DNA of 34,687 bases from Dolichospermum sp. UHCC 0259 (GCF_009711935.1 NZ_VIKX01000066.1:1-34687); one strand, 5' to 3'; positions 19,260 to 29,258 are shown, counted from the stretch's first letter. The notes: generated from the letters alone by a model not told the origin. Numbers and translations are program-made.

Positions 19260-22200
19260 TTACACAGAACTCAATTGTTTTTCTGCTACTTTGGCTTCTG
19301 GACTATCAGATTCAGAAGGTGGTACTAATTGCCAGAACTTAGGTAAATATACTTCCCAATTAGCAATAATTTCCTGTGCCTTGGGTGAACCAGTTTTCCG
19401 GGCATGAGTTTGAATTAACTCATACAATTGTTTTGCACCTGCTTCACTGACAACCTGTTGCACTTTGACAATAGCATGATTGACAAAATCAGGGAAATTA
19501 CCGACTTCATCGAGGAAATAAGCTAAACCGCCTGTCATACCTGCGCCCACGTTACGGCCTGCTTTACCCAGAACCACAATTACACCGCCCGTCATATATT
19601 CACAGCAGTGATCTCCAGCCCCTTCAATGACGGCTGTTCCTTTGGAGTTCCGCACCGCAAACCGTTCTCCAGCTAAACCATTGGCAAATAACGCCCCACC
19701 AGTAGCACCATAAAGGCAAGTATTCCCGACAATTACGTTTTGGGCTGGGTTGTAGTTAGCATTTGCTGGGGGCTTAATAATAATTTCCCCACCGTTCATA
19801 CCCTTACCTACGTAGTCGTTAGCTTCCCCAACTAGGGTGAGGGTGACACCATCGAGGTTAAATGCACCGAAGCTTTGCCCCACACTACCCTGGAAATTCA
19901 GGTTAATTTGCCCCTTAAAGCCGTCGTCACCGTATTTATGAGCGATCGCCCCAGTTAACCTTGCACCGACTGTTCTATCGGTATTTACAACCGGGAAGGT
20001 TTTACTAACTGTGCCGTGATTGCCAATTGCCGCTTGAATATCTACATCAGCCAGTAATTGATCATCCAAAACAGGTCCATTGCTATGAACCTTTTCATGG
20101 GTTAACCAACTACGATCAACTTTTGCATCTGGCAACTTAGTTAAACAATCCAAATTCAAAGCCTGGGTTTTATTCAAGTTGACATCAGAACGGACTGTTA
20201 ACAAGTCAGCCCGGCCAATGACTTCAGACAAAGAACGATATCCCAATTTTGCCAACAGACTCCGCACCTCTTCCGCGATGAAGTAGAAGAAGTTCACAAC
20301 GTGATCAGGAATGCCGGTAAAGCGTTTCCGCAGTTCTTCCTTCTGAGAAGCTATACCCACAGGACAGTTATTAGTGTGGCAAATCCGCGCCATAATGCAG
20401 CCTTCCGCAATCATCGCTATCGAACCGAAGCCGAACTCCTCAGCCCCCATTAACGCGCCAATTAGGACATCCCAGCCGCTTTTTAGACCACCATCTACAC
20501 GCAAGATGACGCGATCGCGCAAACTGTTTTCCATCAATACCCGATGTACTTCTGTTAAGCCCAATTCCCAGGGACTACCAGCGTGTTTAATAGAAGAAAG
20601 CGGTGATGCACCAGTACCGCCATCATGACCCGAAATTTGGATAATATCAGCGTTAGCCTTAGCTACACCTGCCGCAATTGTCCCAATCCCGATTTCTGCC
20701 ACTAATTTCACGGAAACTTGGGCTTTAGGGTTGATTTGGTGCAAATCAAAAATTAACTGGGCTAAGTCTTCAATGGAATAAATATCATGGTGCGGTGGTG
20801 GTGAAATCAAAGTCACACCGGGCTTAGAACGGCGCAACATGGCAATATAGGGGCTTACCTTGGGTCCAGGTAGTTGTCCACCTTCTCCTGGTTTTGCACC
20901 TTGGGCAATTTTGATTTCTAATTGTTGGGCTGTAGCTAAATATTGGGGAGTAACGCCAAACCGTCCTGATGCAATTTGTCTAATGGCACTTGCAGCCGTG
21001 TCACCATTCCGTAGCCCATTGAGATGGGGGAGAGTAGGAGATTTACCATTAGTATCCACATCTCTCAAAACATTGTAACGAACGGGATCTTCCCCACCTT
21101 CACCAGAATTAGATTTACCACCAATCCGATTCATAGCGATCGCTAAAGTTTCATGTGCTTCTCGTGATAACGCCCCTAAAGACATCCCACCTGTACAGAA
21201 ACGTTTAACAATATCATTAACTGATTCTACCTGTTCTAAAGGAATTGGCGATCGCTCGCTGTGGAAATCTAACAAATCACGCAACGCCGTCACAGGGCGA
21301 TCTTGCAGATGTTTTTTGTAAACTTCATAATGGTCATACTGCCTACCATTGACCGCCTTATGTAGCGCCTTGGCCAACTCTGGGCTATTCATGTGGTATT
21401 CACCACCGGGACGGTATTGGACAAAACCTAAGTTTTCCAACTTCTTCGCCGTCAATTCAGGGAAAGCCTTACTGTGGAAGGATAACACCTCTTGCGCTAA
21501 TTCGCTGACACTTAAACCACCAATACGGGAAGTTGTACCTCGGAAACCCAAAGCCAATAAATCACCACCAATACCAATGGCTTCAAATATTTGCGCCGCT
21601 TGATAACTAGAAAGTAGAGAAATTCCCATCTTCGAGAGGATTTTCAGCAAACCAGATTCTACAGCTTTGCGATAATTTTCTCTAGCTTGATCTAAAGTCA
21701 GTCTGGCGATTTTACCCCTTTCCATAAACTGTTGGGTTTTGGGTTCAGACCACCAAGCAGTGACAGTATCTAAGGCCATGTAAGGACAAACCGCACCCGC
21801 ACCATAACCCAGCAAACAAGCAAAATGATGGGTACTCCAACATTGGGCGGTATCCACAATTAAAGATGTTTTCATCCGTAACCCTTCACGGATTAAGTGA
21901 TGGTGAACCGCACCAATGGCTAATAAAGGGGGAATATAGGTATATTCTGCCGCAATTCCTGTACCTGTTCTGTCACTTAATATGAGAATCTTCGCACCAG
22001 CCCGCACCGATTCCGCAGCTTGTTTTTGCAAAGATTCCACAGCCGTTTTTAAACCATCTGGACCTGTGGCTATGGGGAATAAAGTTGACAATTCCGCCGT
22101 TGCAAAACCTGACAGTTTAATAGTTTCTAACTCTGTTTGGGTGAGAACAGGTGACTCTAACTTGAGTCTGCGGGCGTATTCTGGTTTAGGTTCTAATAAA

Positions 22201-23975
22201 TTCCCCTTTTCACCCAGTTCTACCGTCAGAGACATCACCAACTTTTCCCGTAAAGGGTCAATTGCTGGATTAGTAACTTGAGCAAACCGCTGTTTAAAAT
22301 AGTCGTACAGCAAATGGGATTTTTCTGACAATACCGCTAAAGGAATATCATCCCCCATACAGAAAGTTGCTTCTGCACCCGTACTAGCCATAGGGTGAAT
22401 CACCATTTCCACATCTTCTATGGTGTAGCCAAAGGCAATTTGCTGTTGTAATAAAACTTGGGGATCAATTTTACTAGTTGATAAATTCCCATTCCCGTTA
22501 CTTGGGCTATGGTGTCCATTCCCATTCCCATTCCCATTCCCGTTACCATTTCCATTCCCAACGGGTTGGGTTTCGCCTTTAACTAATTTACTCAATTCTT
22601 GGCGATGTTGTTGCAACCATTCCCCATAGGGATGTTGTTTAGCAATGCGTTGTTTAATTTCCCAGTTCTTGAGAATTTCCTGGGTGTTTAAATCTACCGC
22701 AATCATTTGTCCTGGTCCGAGTCTGCCTTTTTCGAGAATATTCTCTTCAGGGAAATCTACAACTCCAGCTTCGGAGGCAACAACGATATAATCATCTTTG
22801 GTAATGACATAACGCGCAGGTCTTAAACCATTACGATCTAGTGTCGCTCCAACTTTTTTACCATCGCTAAATACTAACAGTGCTGGTCCATCCCATGCTT
22901 CCTGCAAACCGCTGTAATATTCATAAAAATCCACAATTTCGGGATATTCAGCCAAGGAAGGTTGATTTTTGTAAGCCTCGGGAACCATCATCATTAACCC
23001 TTCTAAAGGGCTACGTCCCGATCGCACCAACAACTCTAGTACATTATCTAAAGTAGCGGAATCGCTATTATTCATGTTAACCATTGGCTTGAGTTCGTCA
23101 AACCGATCTTCCCAAATTGGATGACTCAGAGTAGCTTCCCGTGCCATCATCCAATTAATATTCCCCAACAGAGTATTAATTTCTCCATTGTGACCCAATA
23201 GCCGCATGGGTTGGGCTAAAGGCCATTTAGGCATAGTATTTGTACTAAAGCGGCGATGATATACCGCAAATGCCACTTTAAAAGCCGGATTTTTTAAGTC
23301 TTCGTAAAAATCTCCCAAAACAGCGGAACGCACCATGCCTTTATAAACAATTGTGCGACTAGATAAAGAACAAACATAGAAATCTTCAGAAATTTTTCTG
23401 CCCGCTTGCATAATACGACGACGGGCAATATACAATTCTCTTTCTAATTCATCCCCGCTTTTATCAGCACAAGAAATTATTACCTGTTCTATCTGTGGTT
23501 GATTCTCTTTTGCTTGTAACCCTAATACTTCAGAATGCACTGGAACTACTCGCCAGCCCAGTACAGTTAATTTTTCTTCTGCTGCTATTTGCTCAAATGC
23601 AGTTTTAGCAGCTTTGGCGGCTGTCTCATCTTGGGGAAAAAATATCATCCCCACAGCCATATTACTCAAGACAGAAAAATCAATCCCATTCCTGTGATCT
23701 TGTGCCAATAATTCCCAAGGAATCGCTGTTAATATCCCCGCACCATCACCAGAATCTTGGTCAGCACTACAACCACCTCTATGTTCTAAGCAAGTTAAAG
23801 CAGTTAAAGCTTTATCCAAAATTTCATGACTGGCAATATTTTGACGATGGGTAATAAACCCGACTCCACAAGCATCTCTTTCTTCTACTAACCACTTTTG
23901 CCCTAGATATGTATCTGAAAAATTAGTATCTGACACTGTAATTTGCTGACCCTGATTTGATGGTTGATGATTCAT
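19260..23975 (-). CDS. gltB: Glutamate synthase large subunit, ferredoxin-type (GltB; also called GlsF/GltS)
   Basis: The 1571-residue protein converts 2-oxoglutarate and glutamine to two glutamates, the second step of the GS-GOGAT ammonium assimilation cycle. The N-terminal glutaminase domain has ERDACGVGF (32-40). Cys36 is the predicted nucleophile exposed after removal of a 35-residue propeptide. The central domain, the FMN-binding synthase domain and the C-terminal GXGXG beta-helix follow. The 3Fe-4S cluster cysteines are C1193, C1199 and C1204 ([12 protein letters not shown]). Length fits the ferredoxin-dependent single-subunit enzymes of cyanobacteria, and no small NADPH subunit gene is adjacent. 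An NG dipeptide run at about 472-487 comes from a CCCATT hexamer repeat between domains and is probably harmless. AGGA precedes the ATG at a normal distance. I found no clear NtcA box (GTAN8TAC) in the 100 bases upstream. Confidence 0.95.
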   Translation of the reverse strand: MNHQPSNQGQQITVSDTNFSDTYLGQKWLVEERDACGVGFITHRQNIASHEILDKALTALTCLEHRGGCSADQDSGDGAGILTAIPWELLAQDHRNGIDFSVLSNMAVGMIFFPQDETAAKAAKTAFEQIAAEEKLTVLGWRVVPVHSEVLGLQAKENQPQIEQVIISCADKSGDELERELYIARRRIMQAGRKISEDFYVCSLSSRTIVYKGMVRSAVLGDFYEDLKNPAFKVAFAVYHRRFSTNTMPKWPLAQPMRLLGHNGEINTLLGNINWMMAREATLSHPIWEDRFDELKPMVNMNNSDSATLDNVLELLVRSGRSPLEGLMMMVPEAYKNQPSLAEYPEIVDFYEYYSGLQEAWDGPALLVFSDGKKVGATLDRNGLRPARYVITKDDYIVVASEAGVVDFPEENILEKGRLGPGQMIAVDLNTQEILKNWEIKQRIAKQHPYGEWLQQHRQELSKLVKGETQPVGNGNGNGNGNGNGNGHHSPSNGNGNLSTSKIDPQVLLQQQIAFGYTIEDVEMVIHPMASTGAEATFCMGDDIPLAVLSEKSHLLYDYFKQRFAQVTNPAIDPLREKLVMSLTVELGEKGNLLEPKPEYARRLKLESPVLTQTELETIKLSGFATAELSTLFPIATGPDGLKTAVESLQKQAAESVRAGAKILILSDRTGTGIAAEYTYIPPLLAIGAVHHHLIREGLRMKTSLIVDTAQCWSTHHFACLLGYGAGAVCPYMALDTVTAWWSEPKTQQFMERGKIARLTLDQARENYRKAVESGLLKILSKMGISLLSSYQAAQIFEAIGIGGDLLALGFRGTTSRIGGLSVSELAQEVLSFHSKAFPELTAKKLENLGFVQYRPGGEYHMNSPELAKALHKAVNGRQYDHYEVYKKHLQDRPVTALRDLLDFHSERSPIPLEQVESVNDIVKRFCTGGMSLGALSREAHETLAIAMNRIGGKSNSGEGGEDPVRYNVLRDVDTNGKSPTLPHLNGLRNGDTAASAIRQIASGRFGVTPQYLATAQQLEIKIAQGAKPGEGGQLPGPKVSPYIAMLRRSKPGVTLISPPPHHDIYSIEDLAQLIFDLHQINPKAQVSVKLVAEIGIGTIAAGVAKANADIIQISGHDGGTGASPLSSIKHAGSPWELGLTEVHRVLMENSLRDRVILRVDGGLKSGWDVLIGALMGAEEFGFGSIAMIAEGCIMARICHTNNCPVGIASQKEELRKRFTGIPDHVVNFFYFIAEEVRSLLAKLGYRSLSEVIGRADLLTVRSDVNLNKTQALNLDCLTKLPDAKVDRSWLTHEKVHSNGPVLDDQLLADVDIQAAIGNHGTVSKTFPVVNTDRTVGARLTGAIAHKYGDDGFKGQINLNFQGSVGQSFGAFNLDGVTLTLVGEANDYVGKGMNGGEIIIKPPANANYNPAQNVIVGNTCLYGATGGALFANGLAGERFAVRNSKGTAVIEGAGDHCCEYMTGGVIVVLGKAGRNVGAGMTGGLAYFLDEVGNFPDFVNHAIVKVQQVVSEAGAKQLYELIQTHARKTGSPKAQEIIANWEVYLPKFWQLVPPSESDSPEAKVAEKQLSSV
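22516..22559. repeat. CCCATT hexamer repeat inside gltB
   Basis: This is a run of CCCATT-type hexamers with a few substitutions (CCCGTT, ACCATT, TCCATT). It encodes alternating Asn-Gly in GltB, at the junction between the glutaminase and central domains. Confidence 0.8.
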
Positions 23976-24568
23976 ACTCTATTCCTGAAATGTTGAGGTA
24001 CAGATGTTGTTATTACTGCTAGAGGGAAATTTTCTCAGTTTTGGCACTGGATAAAAATACATACAGCAGGATTCAGGAGTCAGGAATCAAACTGGCTTGC
24101 TATCCGGCTTTGAATTTAGATCCTGTACATCATTAATCTGCAATCTGCTGTAATTACCAAAGTTTAGAGATAACAATTTTAGCTTGACGTTTAGCCAAAG
24201 CTGTGCTACCAATGCCTATCTACTTTTTATTTGTTTACTGTACTTTAAGAACAAACTACCCTAATCCAGAAGAACCTGTAAATCCAAAGGTTTTGAAGTT
24301 TGCAGTTTTTTTTGCTCACGGCTTACACCATACAAGCTATTCTTGTTCTTAGCTGATTACTGATAGCTCCCGAAAATTAGCCTATTTTCACTATATGCCC
24401 ATTTGACAATTCCTAAAACATATCTATTTTTCCCTGTATTTTGGCTGTTTATTTATTATCAACCACAGGAACTTTAGATTTTAGGTTCAAACCCCAAAAC
24501 CTAAAATTTTCACAGATGAGGATAGGGTGTCCAAATTTCACCTTTAACCCCCAACAATATCATAAGAC

Positions 24569-24636
24569 CTCGCGGTATGCGGGAAACTCAGTCTCTTTAG
24601 GGCTGAGAGGGAAGCGACACGGGCGGTTTTAACCGC
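24569..24636 (+). other. Three consecutive hairpins, possible structured RNA or IS end
   Basis: Hairpin 1 is CTCGC (24569-24573) with GCGGG (24579-24583). Hairpin 2 is CTCAG (24587-24591) with CTGAG (24603-24607). Hairpin 3 is GCGGTT (24623-24628) with AACCGC (24631-24636). A stretch resembling hairpin 2 recurs at 24977-24997. A link to the right end of an IS200/IS605-type element or its guide RNA is only a suspicion. Confidence 0.35.
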
Positions 24637-24976
24637 ATTGAATCTTTTTTCATTACCGCCTTGGAGTTGGGAAATTCGGGGTACTTTTGTGATGTACTTT
24701 CAACGGGACAATTACCGATTCAAATTTTCCAACTCTGTACGCATAATGTTTTGCTCCAAAGAGCCTCCCATTTCTGGGGTAATGTTAGCTTAGACCAGTT
24801 ATAAAAGCTTTTTAGACTTGCAACACTGTTTCAGTGACCTTAAAACTGTTTAATTGCAAATGACAGAGCAGGGAACTAGCTTCGCATTCCGGGGTGTCGT
24901 GACTCAAATAACGGCTACCCTTCAACTATGCTCAGGGTGGTCTGGTCAGTACAGCTTGTTTGATTTTTCTTGCAAG

Positions 24977-24997
24977 CTCAGTCCCTTTAGGGCTGGG
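24977..24997 (+). repeat. Second copy of the CTCAG...TTTAGGGCTG hairpin
   Basis: CTCAGTCCCTTTAGGGCTGGG differs from 24587-24607 at two positions. The change to CTGGG keeps pairing with CTCAG through a G:T wobble. Confidence 0.6.
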
Positions 24998-25306
24998 TTA
25001 CTGACAGCAGTCTCCAATTAATTTGTATTATTTAGAACAATTTTAGCTAGTATTTTTAGCATGATAATTGTTTGCTACTCTGAATAAGAGACAGAGACCC
25101 AATATAAATATTATCACGATAACTTCTAAAAAAGTAATTATTTTTTTAATTTTCTGATAAATTTTCGTTAGACGATGTTTTAAAAGTTTATGGCGAATAT
25201 AAAGATGCCTCCGGCTCCCGTTAGGGATACGCTACTACAAAAACGAAGTCCACCTATTCCTTCGGAACGCTACGCTAACGTGGACTAATGAAAGGTCAAG
25301 GTTTTT

Positions 25307-25353
25307 AACCCACGAAGGTGGGTTTTGCCTGTGTAGCCGCGATTTCTAATCGC
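25307..25353. repeat. Double-hairpin dispersed repeat before the next gene
   Basis: AACCCAC (25307-25313) pairs with GTGGGTT (25318-25324), and GCGATT (25339-25344) pairs with AATCGC (25348-25353). This AACCCACGAAGGTGGGTT plus TGTGTAGCCGCGATT combination is a dispersed Nostocales repeat as I recall it. Confidence 0.6.
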
Positions 25354-25389
25354 TGGGTTTTGCATAATCACGTTCCCAAATCCGAGTTA

Positions 25390-27243
25390 ATGAAGACGAA
25401 ACTACTAAATTCCGTATTACCGCTACTGTCAACAGCACTGTGTTTGACTGCTACTTATGGGGCATTGGCTCAAAATACTCCTAGTTTACCAACTCCCGTT
25501 CCCAGTGCCGTTAGTGCTGGTAATCAAATTATTCTCAATGGACGGACTTTACCAGGAGCATGGTTACAGCCAAAAGCAACCACAGTGGGAATACAAACTT
25601 ATCTGAGCGATGGCGCAGTTAAGCAATTAATGGGGGTAGATTTACTCAATAGTAGTAATCCTGGCAAACAACCAGTACAGTGGTTTTCTGGCTTGACAAA
25701 TCCCCCTATTCTCAATACAAATCTCAGCGGAGGATATCGCTATTTAGATATTACTCAATTAGCACTTAAACAGGGATGGAAAATCCAGGCTAATGGTAAT
25801 ACTTTAGTAATTTCTACCCCTGGTTCCCAACTCAAAAATATCCGTCTGGGTAAACAACCAAAAGGAGATCGGGTTGTTCTAGATTTGGATATGGCGACCC
25901 CTTGGCAAATTCGACAGGAATTACCAGTTAAAAAAGTAGTAGATCCTGATGAGATTATTCCTAAATCTACCACACCACCCAATCGAGAATGGACTCTCAC
26001 CCTAGATGGTACTGCTGATCCGGCTTTAATCCAACGCTATAACTCTCAACCTACTACACCACAAACTCCCCCATCAATAATTCAAAAAGTGGAAGTAGTT
26101 AATAATCAAACAATTGTGCGGTTTAGTGTTCCCTTTGGTCAGTCTGTAAAAGTTAGTACGATTCCCCAACCAAATCGCATAGTTATTGATATTCAACCTG
26201 ATGCAATGGTAGAAAAAACTATTGCTTGGGCGCGGGGATTACAATGGCGACAGCAGTTGGTAACTTTAGGAACAGATCGCTTTCCTGTAGTTTGGTTAGA
26301 TATTAACCCACGTACTGTAGGATTAAGCATTAAACCGATAATTACTAACCCGCAAACATTAACTGGTACAGCCCCTTTAATCCAAACTGCTCAAAATCAC
26401 TTAGCAGTAGCCGCCATTAATGGTGGTTATTTTAACCGTAATAATAGATTGCCTTTAGGGGCAATTCGGCGAGATAATCAATGGATATCGGGTCCAATTC
26501 TCAACCGAGGAGCGATCGCTTGGAATAATAACGGACAATTCTATTTTGGTCGCCTCACCCTCACAGAAACCCTAATTACCAACAATAATCAACGTTTACC
26601 CATTTCTCTACTTAACACTGGCTATGTCCAACGCGGTATCGCTCGTTATACTCCAGTCTGGGGAAATACTTATACACCTTTAGCCGACAATGAAACTATC
26701 GTAGTTGTCGCAAACAATCAAGTAATTAACCAGTTAGCAGGAGGTAAAAGTGGTATAACGGCTATTCCCATTCCCGAAAATGGTTATCTCCTCATCTTCC
26801 GTAACCAGACTCCACAACTACCCATTGGCACAAAAGTCTCCCTTACCAGCGCTACTACCACACCTGAATTTAGTCGCTACCCTCACATTATTGGTGCAGG
26901 TCCCCTATTAGTCCAAAATCGGCAAATAGTCCTGGATGGACCAGCAGAAACATTTAACCCAGCTTTTATGAAAGGTCAAGCAGTTCGCAGCAGTATTTGT
27001 ACCACTTCCACAGGAAATCTCATGATTGCTGCTGTACATAATCGGGCTGGTGGTGGTGGACCAACTTTAGCCGAACAAGCACAATTAATGCAAACAATGG
27101 GTTGTATAAATGCTTTAAATTTAGACGGTGGTAGTTCTACCAGTCTCTATTTAGGCGGTCAGTTACTTGATCGTTCCCCCAATACAGCAGCCCGTGTTCA
27201 CAACGGGATTGGGATTTTCATATCACCAAAAGCTCCCAAATAG
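25390..27243 (+). CDS. Secreted phosphodiester glycosidase-domain (NAGPA-type) protein
   Basis: From ATG 25390 the product has 617 residues with a signal peptide (MKTKLLNSVLPLLS..., cleavage probably after ALA at 25-27). An alternative GTG start at 25318 would add 24 residues encoded entirely by a dispersed hairpin repeat and would spoil the signal peptide, so I reject it. The N-terminal half contains AMIN-like beta-rich repeats (VVLDLDMATPW; IVIDIQPDA) that may bind envelope glycans. The C-terminal phosphodiester glycosidase domain (about 320-610) has AAINGGYF (341-348), RGAIAW, and the NLDGGSS loop (577-583) typical of the NAGPA family, also annotated as exopolysaccharide biosynthesis protein. 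It is predicted to be periplasmic or extracellular. No Shine-Dalgarno is visible. The substrate is unknown. Confidence 0.87.
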   Translation: MKTKLLNSVLPLLSTALCLTATYGALAQNTPSLPTPVPSAVSAGNQIILNGRTLPGAWLQPKATTVGIQTYLSDGAVKQLMGVDLLNSSNPGKQPVQWFSGLTNPPILNTNLSGGYRYLDITQLALKQGWKIQANGNTLVISTPGSQLKNIRLGKQPKGDRVVLDLDMATPWQIRQELPVKKVVDPDEIIPKSTTPPNREWTLTLDGTADPALIQRYNSQPTTPQTPPSIIQKVEVVNNQTIVRFSVPFGQSVKVSTIPQPNRIVIDIQPDAMVEKTIAWARGLQWRQQLVTLGTDRFPVVWLDINPRTVGLSIKPIITNPQTLTGTAPLIQTAQNHLAVAAINGGYFNRNNRLPLGAIRRDNQWISGPILNRGAIAWNNNGQFYFGRLTLTETLITNNNQRLPISLLNTGYVQRGIARYTPVWGNTYTPLADNETIVVVANNQVINQLAGGKSGITAIPIPENGYLLIFRNQTPQLPIGTKVSLTSATTTPEFSRYPHIIGAGPLLVQNRQIVLDGPAETFNPAFMKGQAVRSSICTTSTGNLMIAAVHNRAGGGGPTLAEQAQLMQTMGCINALNLDGGSSTSLYLGGQLLDRSPNTAARVHNGIGIFISPKAPK

Positions 27244-27444
27244 GTGAACGGTGAACAAAGATTCAGATTAATCCATTATTTTTTTGATGAAGACTTTATG
27301 TAGACAAATTAGTTTCCGCAAGGGACTTTACCTTTCAATGGTGAGTTTTGCTATCTTTATCAAAGTGGCTAAATCTTGTCCCTTTTTCATCAACCAACTG
27401 TTCCGACTAAAAACAGGTTTGTTATGTCTCCAACCGAGGTAACT

Positions 27445-27861
27445 ATGGCTAAATTATCAGAAACTGCCCCAAATACTCTCACTCTGCAACCAACAATTAA
27501 TTCTAGAAGTATTGCTGCTGGTGAATTACGTCCTTGGGGTTCTTTCACCGTCTTGGAAGAAGGGCGCGGATATAAAATTAAGCGAATTGAAGTAAAGCCT
27601 GGACATCGCCTCAGCTTACAAATGCACCACCACCGCAGTGAACACTGGATTGTTGTTTCTGGTACAGCTAAAGTAGTTTGTGGCGACAAAGAAATCTTAT
27701 TAAGCAATAATCAATCAACCTATGTCCCCCAATGTACAACCCATCGGTTAGAAAATCCCGGTGTGATTCCTTTGGTTTTAATTGAAGTCCAAAATGGTGA
27801 ATATCTCGGAGAAGATGATATTATTCGCTATCAAGATGATTATGCCCGTTCTGAAAAATAG
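27445..27861 (+). CDS. Mannose-6-phosphate isomerase-like cupin (type II PMI C-terminal domain)
   Basis: The 138-residue single-domain cupin has the RPWGSF entry motif (29-34) and a metal site with QMHHHRSEHW (59-68, ligands H61, H63 or Q59, and E66) plus H100 in the second cupin motif. It ends with GEDDIIRYQDDYAR, typical of AlgA/ManC isomerase domains. It should interconvert mannose-6-phosphate and fructose-6-phosphate, supplying GDP-mannose. In bifunctional relatives this domain is fused to a guanylyltransferase, which is absent here. I chose ATG 27445 because GAGG lies at 27436-27439 with a 5-base spacer. In-frame ATG 27424 and TTG 27376 are alternatives that only add non-conserved residues. 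Confidence 0.87.
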   Translation: MAKLSETAPNTLTLQPTINSRSIAAGELRPWGSFTVLEEGRGYKIKRIEVKPGHRLSLQMHHHRSEHWIVVSGTAKVVCGDKEILLSNNQSTYVPQCTTHRLENPGVIPLVLIEVQNGEYLGEDDIIRYQDDYARSEK

Positions 27862-27889
27862 GAATAGGCAATAGGGAATTTTTCTTCTT

Positions 27890-27945
27890 TCTGGCAACGG
27901 ACAACTGACCACTGACAACGGACAACTAACAACTGACTAATAAAA
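27890..27945. repeat. Heptamer repeats (GACAACG/GACAACT type)
   Basis: Imperfect 7-mers CGGACAA, CTGACCA, CTGACAA, CGGACAA and CTAACAA fill the short gap before the A-type carrier gene. The same class occurs at 33770-33810. Confidence 0.75.
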
Positions 27946-27952
27946 AAATTCC

Positions 27953-28276
27953 ATGATTCATTTAAGTCCAGCAGCCATTAATGAAATCGGGCGTTTAAAG
28001 TCTAAACAACCATCAGATACCTTATTTCGCTTACAAGTGAAGTCTGGTGGTTGTGCCGATTGGTTTTATGATCTTGCTTTTGATGCAACAGTACAATCTC
28101 AAGATCAGGTTTTAGAGTTGCATGATCTTCGCGTAATTATAGACCCAGAAAGCCTGAATTACATCAATGGGTTATCAATAGATTATTCAGAAGATTTGAT
28201 GGGTGGAGGTTTTCGCTTTTATAACCCCCAAGCAACATCAACCTGTAGTTGTGGTAATTCTTTCTCTATTGGTTAG
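27953..28276 (+). CDS. A-type iron-sulfur carrier (IscA/HesB family)
   Basis: The 107-residue protein has the three conserved cysteines of A-type carriers: C34 in SGGCADW and C98 and C100 in the C-terminal STCSCGNSF. These carriers bind and hand on Fe-S clusters or iron to apoproteins. The segment DYSEDLMGGGFRFYNP (77-92) is also diagnostic. ATG 27953 directly follows a run of A residues and a heptamer repeat stretch, and no strong Shine-Dalgarno is seen. It is upstream of the str operon but separated by repeats and a separate promoter, so it is probably a distinct unit. Whether it corresponds to IscA, SufA or another paralogue cannot be decided here. Confidence 0.9.
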   Translation: MIHLSPAAINEIGRLKSKQPSDTLFRLQVKSGGCADWFYDLAFDATVQSQDQVLELHDLRVIIDPESLNYINGLSIDYSEDLMGGGFRFYNPQATSTCSCGNSFSIG

Positions 28277-28396
28277 TGGTCATTGGTCATTAGTCATTGG
28301 TCAGTTGTCAATTGTCATTGGGAAAATTCTTTCTTCCCCCCCAACTTCCCCAACTTCCCCAACTTCCCCAACTTCCCCAACTTCCCCAACTTCCCT
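28268..28396. repeat. STRR cluster: TCATTGG heptamers and CCCCAACTT nonamers
   Basis: Heptamers of the GTCATTG type occupy 28268-28320, followed by six perfect CCCCAACTT copies (28339-28392) ending CCCTG. The order and classes mirror 3902-3997. The cluster separates the A-type carrier gene from the str promoter. Confidence 0.9.
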
Positions 28397-28414
28397 GTTC
28401 CCTCCTAAAAATGA

Positions 28415-28444
28415 TTGACAGAAAATCAGAAAAAAAGATATAAT
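28415..28444 (+). promoter_or_regulatory. Consensus sigma-70-type promoter of the str operon
   Basis: TTGACA (28415-28420) and TATAAT (28439-28444) are both perfect consensus boxes, with an 18-base spacer. They lie about 50 bases before the rpsL start codon, in the right place to drive the ribosomal protein operon. Confidence 0.8.
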
Positions 28445-28494
28445 CAGGATTTGTTAAAACTTAGATCATAAAGCAGCTTCACGCGCTGTAACTC

Positions 28495-28878
28495 ATGCCA
28501 ACAATACAGCAGCTAATACGTAGTGAACGCGAACTAGCGCGTCAGAAAACCAAGTCCCCTGCTCTGAAGCAATGCCCGCAACGGCGAGGCGTTTGCACCA
28601 GAGTATACACAACTACACCTAAAAAGCCTAACTCAGCACTCCGCAAGGTAGCCAGGGTAAGACTTACCTCTGGATTTGAAGTAACAGCTTACATCCCAGG
28701 TATCGGTCATAACTTACAAGAACACTCCGTAGTTATGATTCGTGGTGGTCGGGTCAAAGACTTGCCCGGAGTTAGATACCACATTATTCGTGGCACATTA
28801 GATACAGCCGGGGTTAAAGACCGGAAACAAGGCCGTTCCAAATATGGAACTAAGCTCCCAAAAGCAGGTAAAAAATAG
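28495..28878 (+). CDS. rpsL: 30S ribosomal protein S12
   Basis: The 127-residue decoding-centre protein matches S12 over its full length. Visible marks are [20 protein letters not shown] (31-50), [10 protein letters not shown] and [13 protein letters not shown] (84-96, with the conserved Asp at 89). Lys43 and Lys88, where streptomycin-resistance substitutions arise in other bacteria, are the usual wild-type residues. It is the first gene of the str operon, directly behind a consensus promoter. No Shine-Dalgarno precedes ATG 28495. Confidence 0.98.
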   Translation: MPTIQQLIRSERELARQKTKSPALKQCPQRRGVCTRVYTTTPKKPNSALRKVARVRLTSGFEVTAYIPGIGHNLQEHSVVMIRGGRVKDLPGVRYHIIRGTLDTAGVKDRKQGRSKYGTKLPKAGKK

Positions 28879-29066
28879 GTAAGTGGCGGTTAATCGCGTC
28901 AAATACGGTTAATCGTCCTACCTGCCAACTGCATAAAAACCAGCAGTAACGAATTTTTTTAAGAAAATCAAACTGTATCTGGCATAAAAACAAGTTGTAT
29001 GAGTTTGAAGAGGATAATCTTGTAAACGATAACAGCACTTTAATCTAAATTTTAAAGTTGATTAAG

Positions 29067-29097
29067 TTGTCGTCTTCTGTGTCTGGTAGCAGATAAT
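29067..29097 (+). promoter_or_regulatory. Candidate upstream promoter for rpsG
   Basis: TTGTCG (29067-29072), a 19-base spacer and GATAAT (29092-29097). The spacer contains the CTGGTAGCA block also present upstream of TATAAT at 29220. Confidence 0.35.
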
Positions 29098-29199
29098 AAG
29101 TGAATTAATTCAGCCTCCTCTCAACTGATAGCGATCGCATGGCACAAGCCATAAAGGAAAATGCAGGAAAAATTAGCAGCTAAATTAAACCGCTTTTAG

Positions 29200-29225
29200 T
29201 TTCCTGTGTTCTGGTAGCATATAAT
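29200..29225 (+). promoter_or_regulatory. Candidate proximal promoter for rpsG
   Basis: A perfect TATAAT at 29220-29225 preceded by TTCCTGTGTTCTGGTAGCA. A -35 box is poor (TTAGTT region just upstream). It lies about 34 bases before the rpsG start. Confidence 0.4.
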
Positions 29226-29258
29226 TTCGTGACCAAATTCCGTATTCAAGGATGAAGT

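Larger units (their letters stand above)
23976..25389. other. 1.4-kb region without a convincing gene
   Basis: Only short frames occur and none resembles a protein I know. The left end must hold the gltB promoter. The middle has a three-hairpin segment at 24569-24636 and a second copy of its central hairpin at 24977-24997. The right end (25200-25355) is a patchwork of palindromic repeats reaching the start of the next gene. The region may be the decayed remains of one or more mobile elements, or hold a small structured RNA. Confidence 0.5.
28879..29258. other. 380-base rpsL-rpsG gap with two similar promoter-like blocks
   Basis: No gene is supported. Two related blocks, about 29073-29103 and 29200-29232, share CTGTGT(T)CTGGTAGCA followed by GATAAT or TATAAT and then GTGA. 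A HIP1 octamer lies near 29131. The gap is unusually long for neighbouring genes of this operon. Confidence 0.5.

Noticed and set aside
23976-24080. NtcA-binding site upstream of gltB
   Set aside because: No GTAN8TAC or close variant found by eye in the 100 bases before the start.
24441-24632. 63-codon plus-strand frame in the gene-free region
   Set aside because: No ribosome binding site or family resemblance, and its end runs through the hairpins at 24569-24607, which fits structured or repeat DNA better.
25318-25389. N-terminal extension of the phosphodiester glycosidase protein
   Set aside because: These codons are a dispersed hairpin repeat and the extension would precede a good signal peptide.
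28339-28392. Regular short repeats considered as a CRISPR array
   Set aside because: The 9-base units are head-to-tail with no spacers, so this is an STRR array.
28203-28418. 71-codon frame over the repeats before rpsL
   Set aside because: It is mostly translation of CCCCAACTT nonamers and overlaps the A-type carrier gene out of frame.
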